DNA of 32,350 nucleotides from Stereum hirsutum FP-91666 SS1 (GCF_000264905.1 NW_006763147.1:822953-855302), one strand, 5' to 3'. Numbered from the stretch's first letter, positions 21,462 to 31,790 are shown. Notes: generated by a model not told the origin, from the letters alone. Made by a program: numbers and translations.

Positions 21462-23360
21462 ATGGATGCACTCAGCACGCAGATCCAGCAGCTCAACACC
21501 CACGAGCATACAATGCCTTCGACAGTTCCCACTTGTCCAATGGATCGTCTGCCGGTCGAGCTGCTCATCGAATGCTTCATGTACACCGCGCACACCGCCC
21601 CCCTCACCCCCGTCTCGTTGACCGGCGTCTGCAGGCATTGGAACTCTGTATTATCACGAAATCCACGCTTGTTTCATCTTATCCCCGTAGACGATACGAC
21701 ATTCTCACTTGACACCACGCGAAGACTATCTCAGTATTACTTGGAGAGGTCGAAGCGCACTGCTTTTGATGTCCATCTCAATGTGGCATCCAGAGACTCA
21801 TTCATAACCCTCCTGGCACCCTTTTTCGGTGAACTATCACGATGGCGCTCGTTAACGATTGGACCCATTGGAGAGTGGAAGGAGGAGAGGGTCACATTTT
21901 TCGGGATGTGGGCGCCGGAGGTGAAGGATCAGTTTCTGGAGGAGTTGAGCTTGAACGTGGTGGAAGAGGTCGAGTTGGAGGATATCATCAAGAATGTCCC
22001 ACCGCAGGATGAAAATGGCGAATATCCAAAGACCTTTATTCCACGGCAGCCGAACCATCTCCTCATGAGTAACGTCGTCTCCGCACTCCCACTTTCTCTT
22101 CCAACGCCTCTACGTATCACTTCACTCTACCTCACGGACGGCCCGACATACATCTTTAATGTGAACATAAACCCCATCGACCTGCTTCGATTCCTGAATT
22201 GCTGCCCGGAGCTAGAGTTCCTTTCGTTCACGGGCTCCATGGTGGAGAAAGAGCCACGGCCGGAAGATGTGAAACGAGGAGCACCGATGGCGAATCTTCC
22301 CAACCTACGTTCGCTCGTATTACACCGGACGCTGTGCACACGGGTCATCTTGTCCTATATTAACTGTCCGAAGTTAGAGGAGCTCTATCTCGAGCACCTC
22401 AACGTCGACTTCGAATTCGCCACACATAACCCTTACCTTCCGCGAGGTCCTCGGAATGCCAGCGCCACTTTACCTCCTTCATCCGAAATCGCATCTGCCG
22501 ACCTTCTGGTCACACATCCGATTGTATCCAACCCCTCAAGCGCTCTACCGCCCTCTCCTGCCCTCCCCAGCCCCGTCCCAAATATTGCACCTACTGCCAA
22601 CTTCGCATTCGCCACAAACACACCCCCAGACCCTGACGCCCCCAACGTTCCTGATGCGAACGACGACGACCTTAACATAATGCTGATCGACGCAGTCTCC
22701 GATATCGATCTCTCTTCCTTGCACTACGCTGAAGAAGAAGGCGACTCGGACGACGAATTCCCCGACTTCTCACAATCCCCCTTCAGCGACCACGCGACCG
22801 GCATGGGCCTCCGCTCCCTCCTCACGCGCTGCAACCCGCCTCTCAAAGTCCTCGAGATGGACTATGCCGACATGCGCACGAAAGACTTTGAGTGGTTCTT
22901 CGGACGCGCTGATCGGCTCGAAGAATTCCGCATCGTTGCGTCTGATATGTCAGACCGCGTCATGTCACGATTCGCACCCTTTGACTTTGACATCACGCCG
23001 CCTTCGTCGCCTGAGCCGGAAGAGGCGGAACATCTGCTGAGGGAGGATCCGGAGGAATTTGAGAGGATACGGATGTCGAGGAGGGAGCCGATAGAGATTA
23101 CTGGGCTCAGAATGAGTTGCTTGAAGAGGCTGGAGTTGTATAATTGTCAGGTAGTGAGTGGGGAGGCGATTGTGGATGCGTTGACGAGGAGGTGTAGGGC
23201 GGCGGACGATTTTCCGACTTGGCCGTCGTCGGCGGGATGGTCGGAGCGGCAGAATTGGAGGAGGCTGGAGCATGTCGCGGTCGTGGGGTGTGGGAAGTTT
23301 GGGCAGACACATGCGATGGAGCTGACAGATCTGTTGGGGGATAGGGTGAGCTTTGTTTGA
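21462..23360 (+). CDS. F-box protein, 632 aa, single exon
   Basis: Uninterrupted ORF beginning ATGGATGCACTC. The F-box lies at about residues 27-70 (MDRLPVELLIECFMYTA, then TGVCRHWNSVL). It is followed by a leucine-rich-like region with conserved steps such as LPNLRSLVLHRT and CPKLEELYLEHL. A long Pro/Ala/Asp-rich insert (about 325-445) is probably disordered, and leucine-rich-like sequence resumes (LKRLELYNCQVV). It likely acts as an SCF adaptor of unknown target. It differs from the two block Y F-box proteins in size, lack of introns and sequence, so it is not a third copy of them. It is transcribed divergently from copy A (ATGs 643 nt apart); the block Y edge lies in the shared upstream region. 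Confidence 0.85.
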   Translation: MDALSTQIQQLNTHEHTMPSTVPTCPMDRLPVELLIECFMYTAHTAPLTPVSLTGVCRHWNSVLSRNPRLFHLIPVDDTTFSLDTTRRLSQYYLERSKRTAFDVHLNVASRDSFITLLAPFFGELSRWRSLTIGPIGEWKEERVTFFGMWAPEVKDQFLEELSLNVVEEVELEDIIKNVPPQDENGEYPKTFIPRQPNHLLMSNVVSALPLSLPTPLRITSLYLTDGPTYIFNVNINPIDLLRFLNCCPELEFLSFTGSMVEKEPRPEDVKRGAPMANLPNLRSLVLHRTLCTRVILSYINCPKLEELYLEHLNVDFEFATHNPYLPRGPRNASATLPPSSEIASADLLVTHPIVSNPSSALPPSPALPSPVPNIAPTANFAFATNTPPDPDAPNVPDANDDDLNIMLIDAVSDIDLSSLHYAEEEGDSDDEFPDFSQSPFSDHATGMGLRSLLTRCNPPLKVLEMDYADMRTKDFEWFFGRADRLEEFRIVASDMSDRVMSRFAPFDFDITPPSSPEPEEAEHLLREDPEEFERIRMSRREPIEITGLRMSCLKRLELYNCQVVSGEAIVDALTRRCRAADDFPTWPSSAGWSERQNWRRLEHVAVVGCGKFGQTHAMELTDLLGDRVSFV

Positions 23361-24237
23361 TGGTCATCTCTGGCTGTATACCGAATGCTCTTCGGAAGAG
23401 GGACGTCTCGAGGAAGGCGTACTTGGGGATGGGAGATTGTAGGTGTTCGTCAAGTGGCTCGATATCTTTGGTTAGTCTTACGATTCTTAATGTTTTCTTT
23501 CCTAAACTTGGACCACTATTGTATGATAGTTGGTACAATACGAATACATAACTGTAACAGCCCTAATCTATGCACACTTTTGTTTACCTCCTGGGCGCCT
23601 TCTACGAACAGAGTTCCCTTGCGTGAAGTCGTTTTTGAGCGAACCACTCTGTTTGGAGGAAACTACATCCACCCCCAATTGGATGACGACGTCGGTGGCG
23701 AACCAATTGCTTCTCGATCCCTGAACGGTTGAATGCCGTCGTATCGTTATTCCGGGATGGTACTAGGGAAGACTATGGAACATGCATGACGCTGCTGCCG
23801 CAGTTAAAGTACGTGAGGGCCTCGATTCAGACTTCCCCGCCTTCTGTTTAGTTCCCTTCCACCCTTTCTCCACCCCAAGTAAGTACACTGGTTGCCCACT
23901 GACCTTCGCTTGACGAGGAGGGCACCCAAATGAGTTGAATGAAACACAGGCAGCTTGTTCGTCCGCCCAAGCGAGGAAGTTAGGTTACATAAATATGGCA
24001 CCCACCCCGGGACCGAGACGATGACATATGTAAGAAAGTCAGTGATTCAGGGTAGTATATAGGTGGAGAAGCAATCGAAACAGCGCCCGTTAGGCTGAGT
24101 TTCAGGCCCTCAAGACTCTGACGGTCGAGAGAATCTGGTCCCAGCTACCTATACACTCTTTTCCCCTCGTTTCCTCTAGAACGCACCACGCTCCTTTTGC
24201 TAGCGACTTGATCCTGTTCATCCTAGACTTTATAATT
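23361..24237. other. intergenic, no gene recognised
   Basis: Contains the 3' flank of the single-exon F-box gene and the promoter of the histidine phosphatase gene. A TATA-like GTAGTATATAGG lies near 24053-24063, about 180 nt before that ATG. The remaining small frames (23385-23732, 23804-24001) have no family similarity. Confidence 0.55.
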
Positions 24238-25400
24238 ATGTATCGAGACTTCCTCGATGTTCCGGAGTGGCTTCACGGCCAGGACGAAGATACCAGTTCG
24301 CCGAGGTCCTCGTATTCTGTGGAGTCCGACTCTGGCGGATCCGCAGAGTCAGCGGCCTCCAGCTGTCCTTCTGAACTGATGGATATCAGGCTGGATCCGA
24401 CTGCGACGGGGGCTTGGAAGTGGCTGACTATCTCTACCATTCGACATGCTCAGGTGCGCACAGTCGTACCCGCAGCCTTTGCGCATAAGTACCTAACCCT
24501 TGCTATGCTCACCACAGAGCGTCGAGAACGCAGGCCATAGTACTCCCCTCACAGACGCCACGAACGCCACAGACCCTCTCACAGACCTCGGAGTCCACCA
24601 AGCCACCGTTCTGGCCAAACAATGGACGAACGTCCGTATTTCGTGTATTTATACGTCTCCGTACACACGAGCGGTGGACAGCGCGCTCACGCTCCTCCGA
24701 CACCATCACACCTCCATCAATTCACATCCCTACTCCCATCCCCATCCCCACGCGCACCGGATCACGCATGGCTCGCAGTTCATCGATTCGAGAAAGCAGA
24801 GACGGCCGAGCGTACATATTCATCCTCAACTCATCGAACGAAAATCCGGAACGCACGCGCTTTCGTTCCTGGCGTGCGGCGACGTCAGAGGTTATCGTGC
24901 AGCTCGAGACGGCCACTGCGATGAATTTCCGACGGGAAATCGAGATTGGGTCCCGGAGGGCGGGGGAGAGAGTAGGAATATGGTGAATGCGAGAGCTGAG
25001 GGCGTGTTGGTGGATTTGTTGAGGCGTTGGGCGGTGGAGGATGAGAGTATTCCGGTGGGCGTGTTGCGGTGTAGAGGCGAAGGGGATGATGGAGGTGGGA
25101 TGCATCCGGAGGATGGTTTGTTGGAGGGTGTGCCGCATGTTGTGGTGGTGAGCCATAACATATTTCTGAGGGCTTTGGACGAGACAATCAGAAGATGTAC
25201 GTGGGGTCCCGCTAGGATTGGGAAGGTTAGTTATCCGAATTCCGGCTGGTGAGTGTCTTTCTTCGCTGGTAGCCTCGGAGTCAAGTCTGATTAATCGTTG
25301 TTATGGTCGACCTAGGGGGAGGTATCTGATTAGATATAGAGAGTCAGAGGGAGGGATTGAACTGATAGCTCGACCGTTGACGGTACCCATGTCGCGCTGA
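24238..25400 (+). CDS. histidine phosphatase superfamily (phosphoglycerate mutase-like), 343 aa
   Basis: Branch-1-type histidine phosphatase. The catalytic His sits in TISTIRHAQS (His about 70; the classical motif is RHG, here RHA). DLGVHQATVLAKQW and YTSPYTRAVDSALTLL are the next conserved segments, and the second catalytic His is in VVVSHNIFLRAL (about 285). Exons 24238-24453, 24518-25248 and 25316-25400 total 1032 nt in frame; introns are 64 nt (GTGCGC...CACAG) and 67 nt (GTGAGT...CCTAG). A Ser-rich N-terminal extension (about residues 15-50) and a His/Pro-rich loop (about 127-139) are extra to the minimal domain. The substrate cannot be deduced. Confidence 0.88.
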
Positions 25401-25912
25401 GAACTGATTCTGACTTACCTTCACGAGATTGACGACTTGCCCTTGTAGACTATTGCTTATAATTACACCCATAATTAGATATCCTGTTTCATGAATATAC
25501 CTGTGCGAAGCATGAAACCCTAGAGAGGAAGACCCCGTCTCGTCACAATCACCAAGTGCGCCCGTTCAAGTAACATGCATCCAGCACGAGATATCATTCT
25601 GTATCCAGTGTTGTATCACCATGAGTCTAGCGCTGCTCGTAACATCTTTGTAAGATAAACGCCGCGAACGGCGAACAAGTGGAAGTGGTCAAAAACAACA
25701 AGTCGAAACGGCGGTTGCCGGTCAGCGATTACCTAAGAGCTGAGCTGCACAACTGTGGCGGCTGAGTCTGAAATCGCAAACTCTAAACTGGGCTTACCGT
25801 CAACGAAACGCACGCGCCGTCCAAAGTACCCTCCTCGTCGTCGTCCTCGTCGCGCTCGCGCTCCCTCAAGACTTTTTGCTCCGGATCCCCTCCTTTACAA
25901 TTATATTCAAAA
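25401..25912. other. intergenic and eS19 upstream region
   Basis: No gene seen. The last 100 nt are strongly pyrimidine-rich (CCTCGTCGTCGTCCTCG and similar), typical of ribosomal-protein promoters and leaders in fungi. No TATA box is evident. Confidence 0.5.
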
Positions 25913-26497
25913 ATGCCCGGTGTTCGTGACATCAGGTCAGTCGTCGTCGACGTTCGTATGGAAAGACTGGTATAGATGAACGTATATGGTGTTACAGCGC
26001 AGAGGCGTTCATCACCGCCTACGCTTCCCACTTGAAGCGTTCCGGCAAGCTCGAGGTGCCCACCTGGGTGGACATCGTCAAGACCGGTGCTTACAAGGAG
26101 CTCGCACCATATGATCCCGACTGGTACTACGTTCGCGCAGGTGCGTCCATTCCACTTTACATCTCGTTAAACTCATATCTGACCTCTACTTTCCGTACTA
26201 TTCGTATCATACCGCTCTGGATCACCTACCACAGCTGCCGTCGCACGACACATCTACCTCCGCAAAGACGTCGGTATCGGCGCTCTCATCAAACTCCACG
26301 GTGGCCGTAACCGCCGCGGAAACCGCCCCTCACACCACGGCAATGCCTCCGCCTCTGTTCAACGCAAAGTTTGCCAATCCCTAGAGAAGATCGGTGTTCT
26401 CGAGCAGACTGCCAACGGTGGCCGGAGAATCTCGCAGGACGGTCAGAGGGATTTGGACCGTATCGCCACGGCTGTTGTTGAGGCTGCCAGGGATGCG

Positions 26498-26528
<31 letters not shown>

Positions 26529-26545
26529 CTGAGGAGGAGGAGTAA
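25913..26545 (+). CDS. RPS19: 40S ribosomal protein eS19, 158 aa
   Basis: Small-subunit ribosomal protein needed for 18S rRNA 3' maturation. Exon 1 is only 23 nt (25913-25935, MPGVRDIS), as in many fungal eS19 genes. Introns are 62 nt (25936-25997) and 94 nt (26141-26234). Exons 25998-26140 and 26235-26545 complete 477 nt in frame. Diagnostic segments are [51 protein letters not shown] and [14 protein letters not shown]. The C-terminus carries a run of about 16 mostly Glu residues (GAG/GAA), longer than in most eS19 proteins I know. Codon use is that of a highly expressed gene. Confidence 0.95.
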
Positions 26546-27344
26546 ACTTTCTCGCTCCAACTGGCTTTGACTCTGATGTGTTGCTCTGGGATGGGATGGG
26601 CGGTGGGTGCGCGTCCGGGTGCGACGATAGGTGGCGTATGGTCTCTGCATGCTCTCCGTCTTATATTTTCACTTGTATGACTGCATGCAACTCAAAACAT
26701 GGCATTTCTTTCCTCGTCGGGCTTCCTGGTGCAGAATCCCGAACATTCAGACATATCGCGGTCGATGTGTGATGCTGCTAGTCTGTCATCGTTCGCTTGC
26801 GCTTTATGAATGGGGCTTTTGGAGGCTAGCCATGACATCCTTCTCCTCCCACTATTGATTGAGAAGCTTGGTCGAAGGCGTTCGCTTCACTGAGTATACG
26901 TGTGACGATTGTAAGCAACCTCCGTATACGTTATCAAACTGGGACAGATGTATAAGCTTTGCGAGTACGCTCTTGATCTCTGTATTGACTCTTCGTGCGC
27001 ACAGACCCATGGTAACGTTCGTTTGAATTCGTTTTGTGCTGAAACAACCATGACTAATTTTCTATTGCAAATCATCCAAGTAATGAGGAATCGAAATGCC
27101 TCGATCGATGTGGAACTTACCTCCTCGGGTCTCTGACTGTCTCTGATTTGTTTCTCCATCTAGGCCTTCGTCGAGGAATCGATCGTTTTCAGGGAACGGA
27201 TCGACTCAAAATATCATGAAATACAACCGTCCCGAGACTGTCTCGGCGTCTACTACTGTCTCAAGCGGCTCGCCTCCCACCTGAACTATCTCGACGACCG
27301 TGGCCGACACTGCTCGATTCGACGGCCTGTTTTACCTATCTGCC
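26546..27344. other. intergenic, no gene recognised
   Basis: 3' flank of eS19 and unique sequence before block X copy B. Small overlapping frames (26887-27159 minus, 26948-27136 plus) are not convincing. Near the right end is a perfect palindrome CCGAGACTGTCTCGG (27232-27246). Confidence 0.5.
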
Positions 27345-27374
27345 GACACATCCCGCACCTAATTCTTAGAACGA

Positions 27375-27382
27375 TATAAAAA
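27375..27382 (+). promoter_or_regulatory. TATA box of 266-aa gene copy B
   Basis: ACGATATAAAAACC, about 120 nt upstream of the ATG at 27499, the same spacing as in copy A. The block between the TATA box and the ATG is almost the same in both copies. Confidence 0.65.
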
Positions 27383-27498
27383 CCCTGCCCAATGCTGAGC
27401 ACTTCTCTCCACCGAACCACGCACATACCTTATCCATAGTACCTCCCCAGCGAATTATAAGCGCATAACCCCCCTGCCCTTACGCATAAACCACAAAC

Positions 27499-28371
27499 AT
27501 GTTCTCCAAAGCAATTGTTACCCCCACCGGTGTCATCGCCGGCAAACTGAGGCTTCGATTCCGTGGACTGTTCCGTACGTTCTTCATGTCTTTCATTTCC
27601 TCCTTTCCAAGGGTATGGATGCTGACTTGTTTATCTATGTACACAGAAAAAGTTCACGCTATCCAGGACGTCGACGTCTCGGTGCCCACGACCGCTGCGC
27701 CACTCCCCAAAACCGACAAACTCCCCGCCCTCGCCTCCACCGTCATCGCTACCGCCGCCTTCACTATCCCTCACTCCTCTCAAACCTCCCAAACCTCCTC
27801 CTCCGAGTCCGAATACTCCAACGAACTTTCCGAGGTTTCTTCCCAGACTGACAGCGCGAGCGAGCCGTCGACGAGAGAGTTCCCCGTCACCCCTCGCAAC
27901 GATCAGTCTCCTCAGAGTTCCTACGACTTCGACTCGGCCCCGTACGACAACAACTATGAGGCGTCGGTATTTGGTGGTGTGGCATGTGGAAAGGAGTATC
28001 ATAAGGAATTAGACGAGCTCGATGGTGAAGAGCTCGAGGGTACCGGTATGTATGCTCAGTCCGTCGAATCGTTTGAGGGTGAATCGGATTCGCTTGGTGT
28101 GGGTGCTTGGTTCGGCGGGGCTTGCGATGAGGAGGATGAGTACGATGATGGTGACTACGAGTACGAGGACGATGGTGTTGTCGAGGGGCTTGTTGATGAG
28201 GAGCCCGATGTCGATACGTACGAGATAGAGCCTGTGTCAGGCTATTACCTGGAGGTGAAGTGTGTCAACCTCGTTTTTGGAGATATGGTTCGGGTCGCGC
28301 CAGAGTGTCGTCCGGGTCTTTGTGGCATTGTACCGGAGGTCGTCGGGGCTGTTGCTGGTGTTGACTATTGA
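27499..28371 (+). CDS. uncharacterised acidic protein, 266 aa, copy B
   Basis: Exons 27499-27574 and 27647-28371 (76 and 725 nt, exactly as in copy A) flank a 72-nt intron (GTACGT...CACAG). The intron is a multiple of three without a stop, so the unspliced frame (290 codons) is also open, but copy A shows that the intron is real. The protein has a basic N-terminus, a Ser-rich segment, a Tyr/Asp/Glu-rich tract and a C-terminal part with EVKCVNLVFGDMVRVAPECR. Relative to copy A it has one extra residue before DGEELEG and one fewer in the acidic tract. From AAACCTCCTC to GGAAAGGAG (about 27789-28000) I count three differences, all synonymous, while the first 140 nt of exon 2 differ at roughly one base in six. 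Function unknown. Confidence 0.75.
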   Translation: MFSKAIVTPTGVIAGKLRLRFRGLFRTFFMSFISSFPRVWMLTCLSMYTEKVHAIQDVDVSVPTTAAPLPKTDKLPALASTVIATAAFTIPHSSQTSQTSSSESEYSNELSEVSSQTDSASEPSTREFPVTPRNDQSPQSSYDFDSAPYDNNYEASVFGGVACGKEYHKELDELDGEELEGTGMYAQSVESFEGESDSLGVGAWFGGACDEEDEYDDGDYEYEDDGVVEGLVDEEPDVDTYEIEPVSGYYLEVKCVNLVFGDMVRVAPECRPGLCGIVPEVVGAVAGVDY

Positions 28372-28645
28372 TTTGGTGACGATGTGGAGATGAGGTACTG
28401 AGATGTCTCGGAGATGATTCATATGTTCATGTTTCGGGGTTTGTTTCGGTCTGGGACTGGGACTTGAGACTCGGAGACTCGCGGTGGCCCCAGGCGATGT
28501 AGGGTGCCACTACGAGACATCGTTACTAATTTCTCAGACTCAGGGATACAGATACCCAGCAGCTACGGTACGACTTCGGCTTCGACTTCAGCGACCCGGC
28601 AACATCTCGCTACACATACCCGTTGCCCGATAACCTTCGCTCTGC

Positions 28646-29186
28646 CTACTCGTCAACCATCATACGATCGATCTTGACCTCGGCCGCGACGGCACACATA
28701 CCCGCCTGTCGATACTCCTCGTCCCGCCGGCAACTTCCTCCTTCACTGTTATGATCGGGGTTCAACCACCACACCTTTTCGAACACGTTCAACGCCCTCT
28801 CCTTAAGAACACCAGGAGGCCGATGCGAGAAGAGCGGTTGGGTAGTAAGCAAGTAGGAAGAAGCAGGGATGGTGGACCTGGATTGGAGGACTCGGGATAT
28901 AGGGAGATGTCTCGGTGTTGACTCGGCAGTAGGGAGATGGGGACGGAGAAGCAACACCGGGGTTCAACAACCACGCCGGTGCAAACACCAGGAACCGCCG
29001 CGAAGCGAGGAGAGTGCTTGGGTGGGAAGACGCAGGGACATTTAGGATAGAGGATTCGAGGTAGGAGGATACGTCGGATGCGAAATTCGGGAGGACGAGG
29101 AATGAGGAAGCATTGAGCGAGCCTGAGAGGTACCAATCGACACCGCTGGTGATGGGTTGCGCGGCCCCACCAACGCTCACGACACC
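28646..29186 (-). other. antisense ORF family of block X, copy B
   Basis: Opposite to, and downstream of, the 266-aa gene. A minus-strand frame near 29180 reads GGAAQPITSGVDWYLSG. A second frame, 28957-28646, ends KERALNVFEKVWWLNP, SEGGSCRRDEEY, then VKIDRM and TAG. The final segment and stop are also found in copy A with changes mainly at third positions, which hints at coding. No intron joining the two frames is clear. It could be a two-exon small gene converging on the 266-aa gene, or structured 3' flank. Confidence 0.25.
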
Positions 29187-29944
29187 TTTCTTGTATTCTC
29201 TCGAAGTGCATACTTAGGGACTCACGCGCCCGAGCTTGGTGTGGAGTCTGGACTAACCTGCATAGCACGAGCTTCCTCCAGTGACTGTTCGTAGACACCC
29301 ATCCGCTCGCGAGAAACATGGGAGGGGATTGAAGGATTCTCGGTGCTCTTGGGTTATTGGAAGTGGACGATTATTTGTGCTCAGAGCTGGCCGGTCCTAT
29401 TTGTTGTTGATTTATTGTCTCTGCCTGGAATGGATACCAAGGACAGCACAATATACGCTAGTTGCGTGGCTCTTTATGAACTACTGCTGTAGCGTACGTG
29501 TCACAGCAAGTGCCAGTGATGGATCTGCATTGATGAGTTAAAAACTCCGCCACACTGGTGGGTGCCACACGCAAGTCCGTTGACACAATATTTACACGTG
29601 ACTACAAACAACCACAAAGCGGTTGAAAACAACACGCGAATGTTTTGCCGCATTTTTACATTCTCAACTCGTCTGTAACGCCCATTCATCCAGGCTCCAC
29701 TTGACGCAGTCCAGCTCACCGTTCCGCGTAGCTCTCCTAACCCAAAATACATCAAAGGAATTACTTGACCTCGTCGTTTCGCTCGGGTTTTGTCTGTTTT
29801 GTAAGTACAATGCTCTCGACTCTGTTTACTGTCTCTTCTTTGTTGGAGCCTAACCTGTATGGTGCATCATGCTGTTTCGCTTCTAGGATCTGTTCACTTG
29901 ACTCTGGAACTCAAATCATCCAGCCATCGCGGTCCCGCTTGAGA

Positions 29945-31401
29945 ATGGATTCACAAAATGAGATTGTCGCGTAGGCGCCTTTTTTCCAGACCATGCATGA
30001 ACGGTCACTGATTCTTTTTCCATTCTTGCTATCAGTATCGTCGACACCGTCCTAACGCCGTATAATTACAGCTCGTCGTCAATCTCCGTTCTTCCGAACG
30101 AGCTTCTCGTCCGCATTTTCTCGCATTTTGCTCGTCTCCGCTGCAACACTTCGTCAGGCGAGTGCTACTGTGCCGGACGCTGCATCGGCCTACCGTGGAT
30201 CAAAGTGACTCATGTCTGTCGCCACTGGCGAGAAGCGGCCTTAGCTAGTCCAACTATTTGGGCAAGTTCCACATGGGACACGTCGAACGAGATGCCGTCC
30301 GAGTGGATCGAGAGGCTCACTTCGCGCTCAGCATCCATGCCAATTTCTTTGGACGTCTCCAATCATGAAGACCCTTGCATCGTTGCCAATAGAATTGCCC
30401 TTTTGCGCCGGAACATCAGTCGCATCGCACAGCTGTGTGTAATCGACAAACTCTTCTCTTGTAGTATTCTCCCAGCAATCTTTCCAATCTTGGCGGAACC
30501 TGCACCATGCCTTCAGCACTTATATATCTTCACTTCTTCAACACAAAGACAAGAAAAACTCCGACTCATTCCGCCATTTCACCAATCTACGTCCCACTTG
30601 AAAGTGATCCGCACTGAAAACTGCTGGCTCTCTGGACTCCATCCATCGTCGCGAGCCTTCATACACGTTACCTACCTGGCCATCGAGAGCTACTCTGAAT
30701 CACTTACTCTCCACGATCTCCATGCTGCCTTGTCAATAATGCCATCCTTGAGATATCTCGTCATCAGACCTCACATATACAGCCCCGCAAATGAATCCTT
30801 GGAGAATTTCGCTCACATATCACTATCACGCCTGCGCTCGGTCACCCTCAGCATAACACCTCAGGCCCTCACCACGTTCTTGCACTTCTCAACACTTCCA
30901 AACGTAGCCTCATTTCAAGTCTCAATAAATTGCGAGGTTCCATTCACTTCAGCCCTGGACGAAGCCCTCTCTGTTCTAGTTTCTCGCCACTCTCACATTC
31001 CCGCACTCTCAAGGCCTTATGATTCACTACAAGTGCATGAACACGTTGGCTGGCCTGCGGATTTCGAGGTCAAGACGGACGATGATCATTTCATGATCAA
31101 GCTCCACATTACCGATCCCACTATCCATGAACCATCCCGAGCGCATGCGGAACATGCTCTCATTTCGATTCTCACGAAGGTCCCGATAACTCACCAGGTC
31201 CAGAAGCTCAGCGGGTTGTTAAGGCCAAAAACTCTAGGACGTCCACATGTATGGTCGCGGGTGTGTGTCAGGATGTCGTCCTTGAAAGACGTCTCTGGGC
31301 TGCAGTGTTGGAACCGTGACGACTACTATTACGGAGACACCTCGGAGGTGACCAAGGCGATACAGAAGGCTGCTTTACGAGCGGGGAGAAGGGGTTTCTG
31401 A
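29945..31401 (+). CDS. F-box protein, 463 aa, block Y copy B
   Basis: Paralogue of the minus-strand F-box gene at 19357-20818. Exon 1 is 29945-29970 (MDSQNEIVA), the intron is 65 nt (29971-30035, GTAGGC...ATCAG) and exon 2 is 30036-31401, together 1392 nt in frame. The F-box reads SVLPNELLVRIFSHFA, followed by the same Cys-rich insert and VCRHWREAALASPTIW. Differences from copy A cluster in residues about 1-150 and near the C-terminus. The central part (about 150-340) differs at only a few residues. An ATG-initiated frame from 30205 is open but would lose the F-box, so I prefer the spliced start. Both copies appear intact, so both could encode SCF substrate adaptors, of unknown target. Confidence 0.85.
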
Positions 31402-31535
31402 TTCTCTTTTTACTGTGGTGAGGAGCTTTGGAGAATGCTGGTATGTGGTTCAATCCTTATTCCATTTGAGATGCTTTGGGTCTAATGAAGGTGTCGGTGT
31501 TCTAGCCCTATGTTAAGAGTTACGCATTATATTCA

Positions 31536-31790
31536 TCAATATAGAAGCCCGTCTTTGTTTGAATCGAATTTATCTCGAATGTAACCTTGCTCAACAAAGT
31601 TTTTGAAGGCCCAGTTAGAATCTCCCCCTGAAAAATAAGGTGGAATATGGAAGACATCGAGATGGCCAATTCTGGCAGGTAAACGACGGCGACGGCGAAG
31701 CATGGTGCTTACTATCAGAAGCGAAGCACTATTCATTACCGCTGGTGCTCCGGGGTTGTGCGACACCGTGGTGAGGTATGTCACGAACAT
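31536..31790 (-). pseudogene. copy B of the small antisense ORF, nonsense codon
   Basis: Counterpart of 18969-19222. The C-terminal exon (SNWAFKNF, GYIRDKF, NKDGLLY) and the GTAAGC and TTTTTCAG splice sites remain, but the codon aligned with Trp of TSGNDW is TAG (31729-31731 on the plus strand as CTA). One extra codon (Arg after AQP) keeps the frame up to that point. Whether the ancestor was coding is itself uncertain. Confidence 0.3.

Larger units (their letters stand above)
27345..29360 (+). repeat. duplicated block X, copy B
   Basis: Similar to the reverse complement of about 16650-18690. The left end is at about CCGACACATCCCGCAC (27345), the last shared stretch upstream of the TATA box. 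The right end fades after about 29360. Confidence 0.85.

Noticed and set aside
24722..25156. 144-codon minus-strand ORF inside the histidine phosphatase gene
   Set aside because: Antisense shadow of a well-supported exon; rich in His and Pro because of GC-rich third positions.
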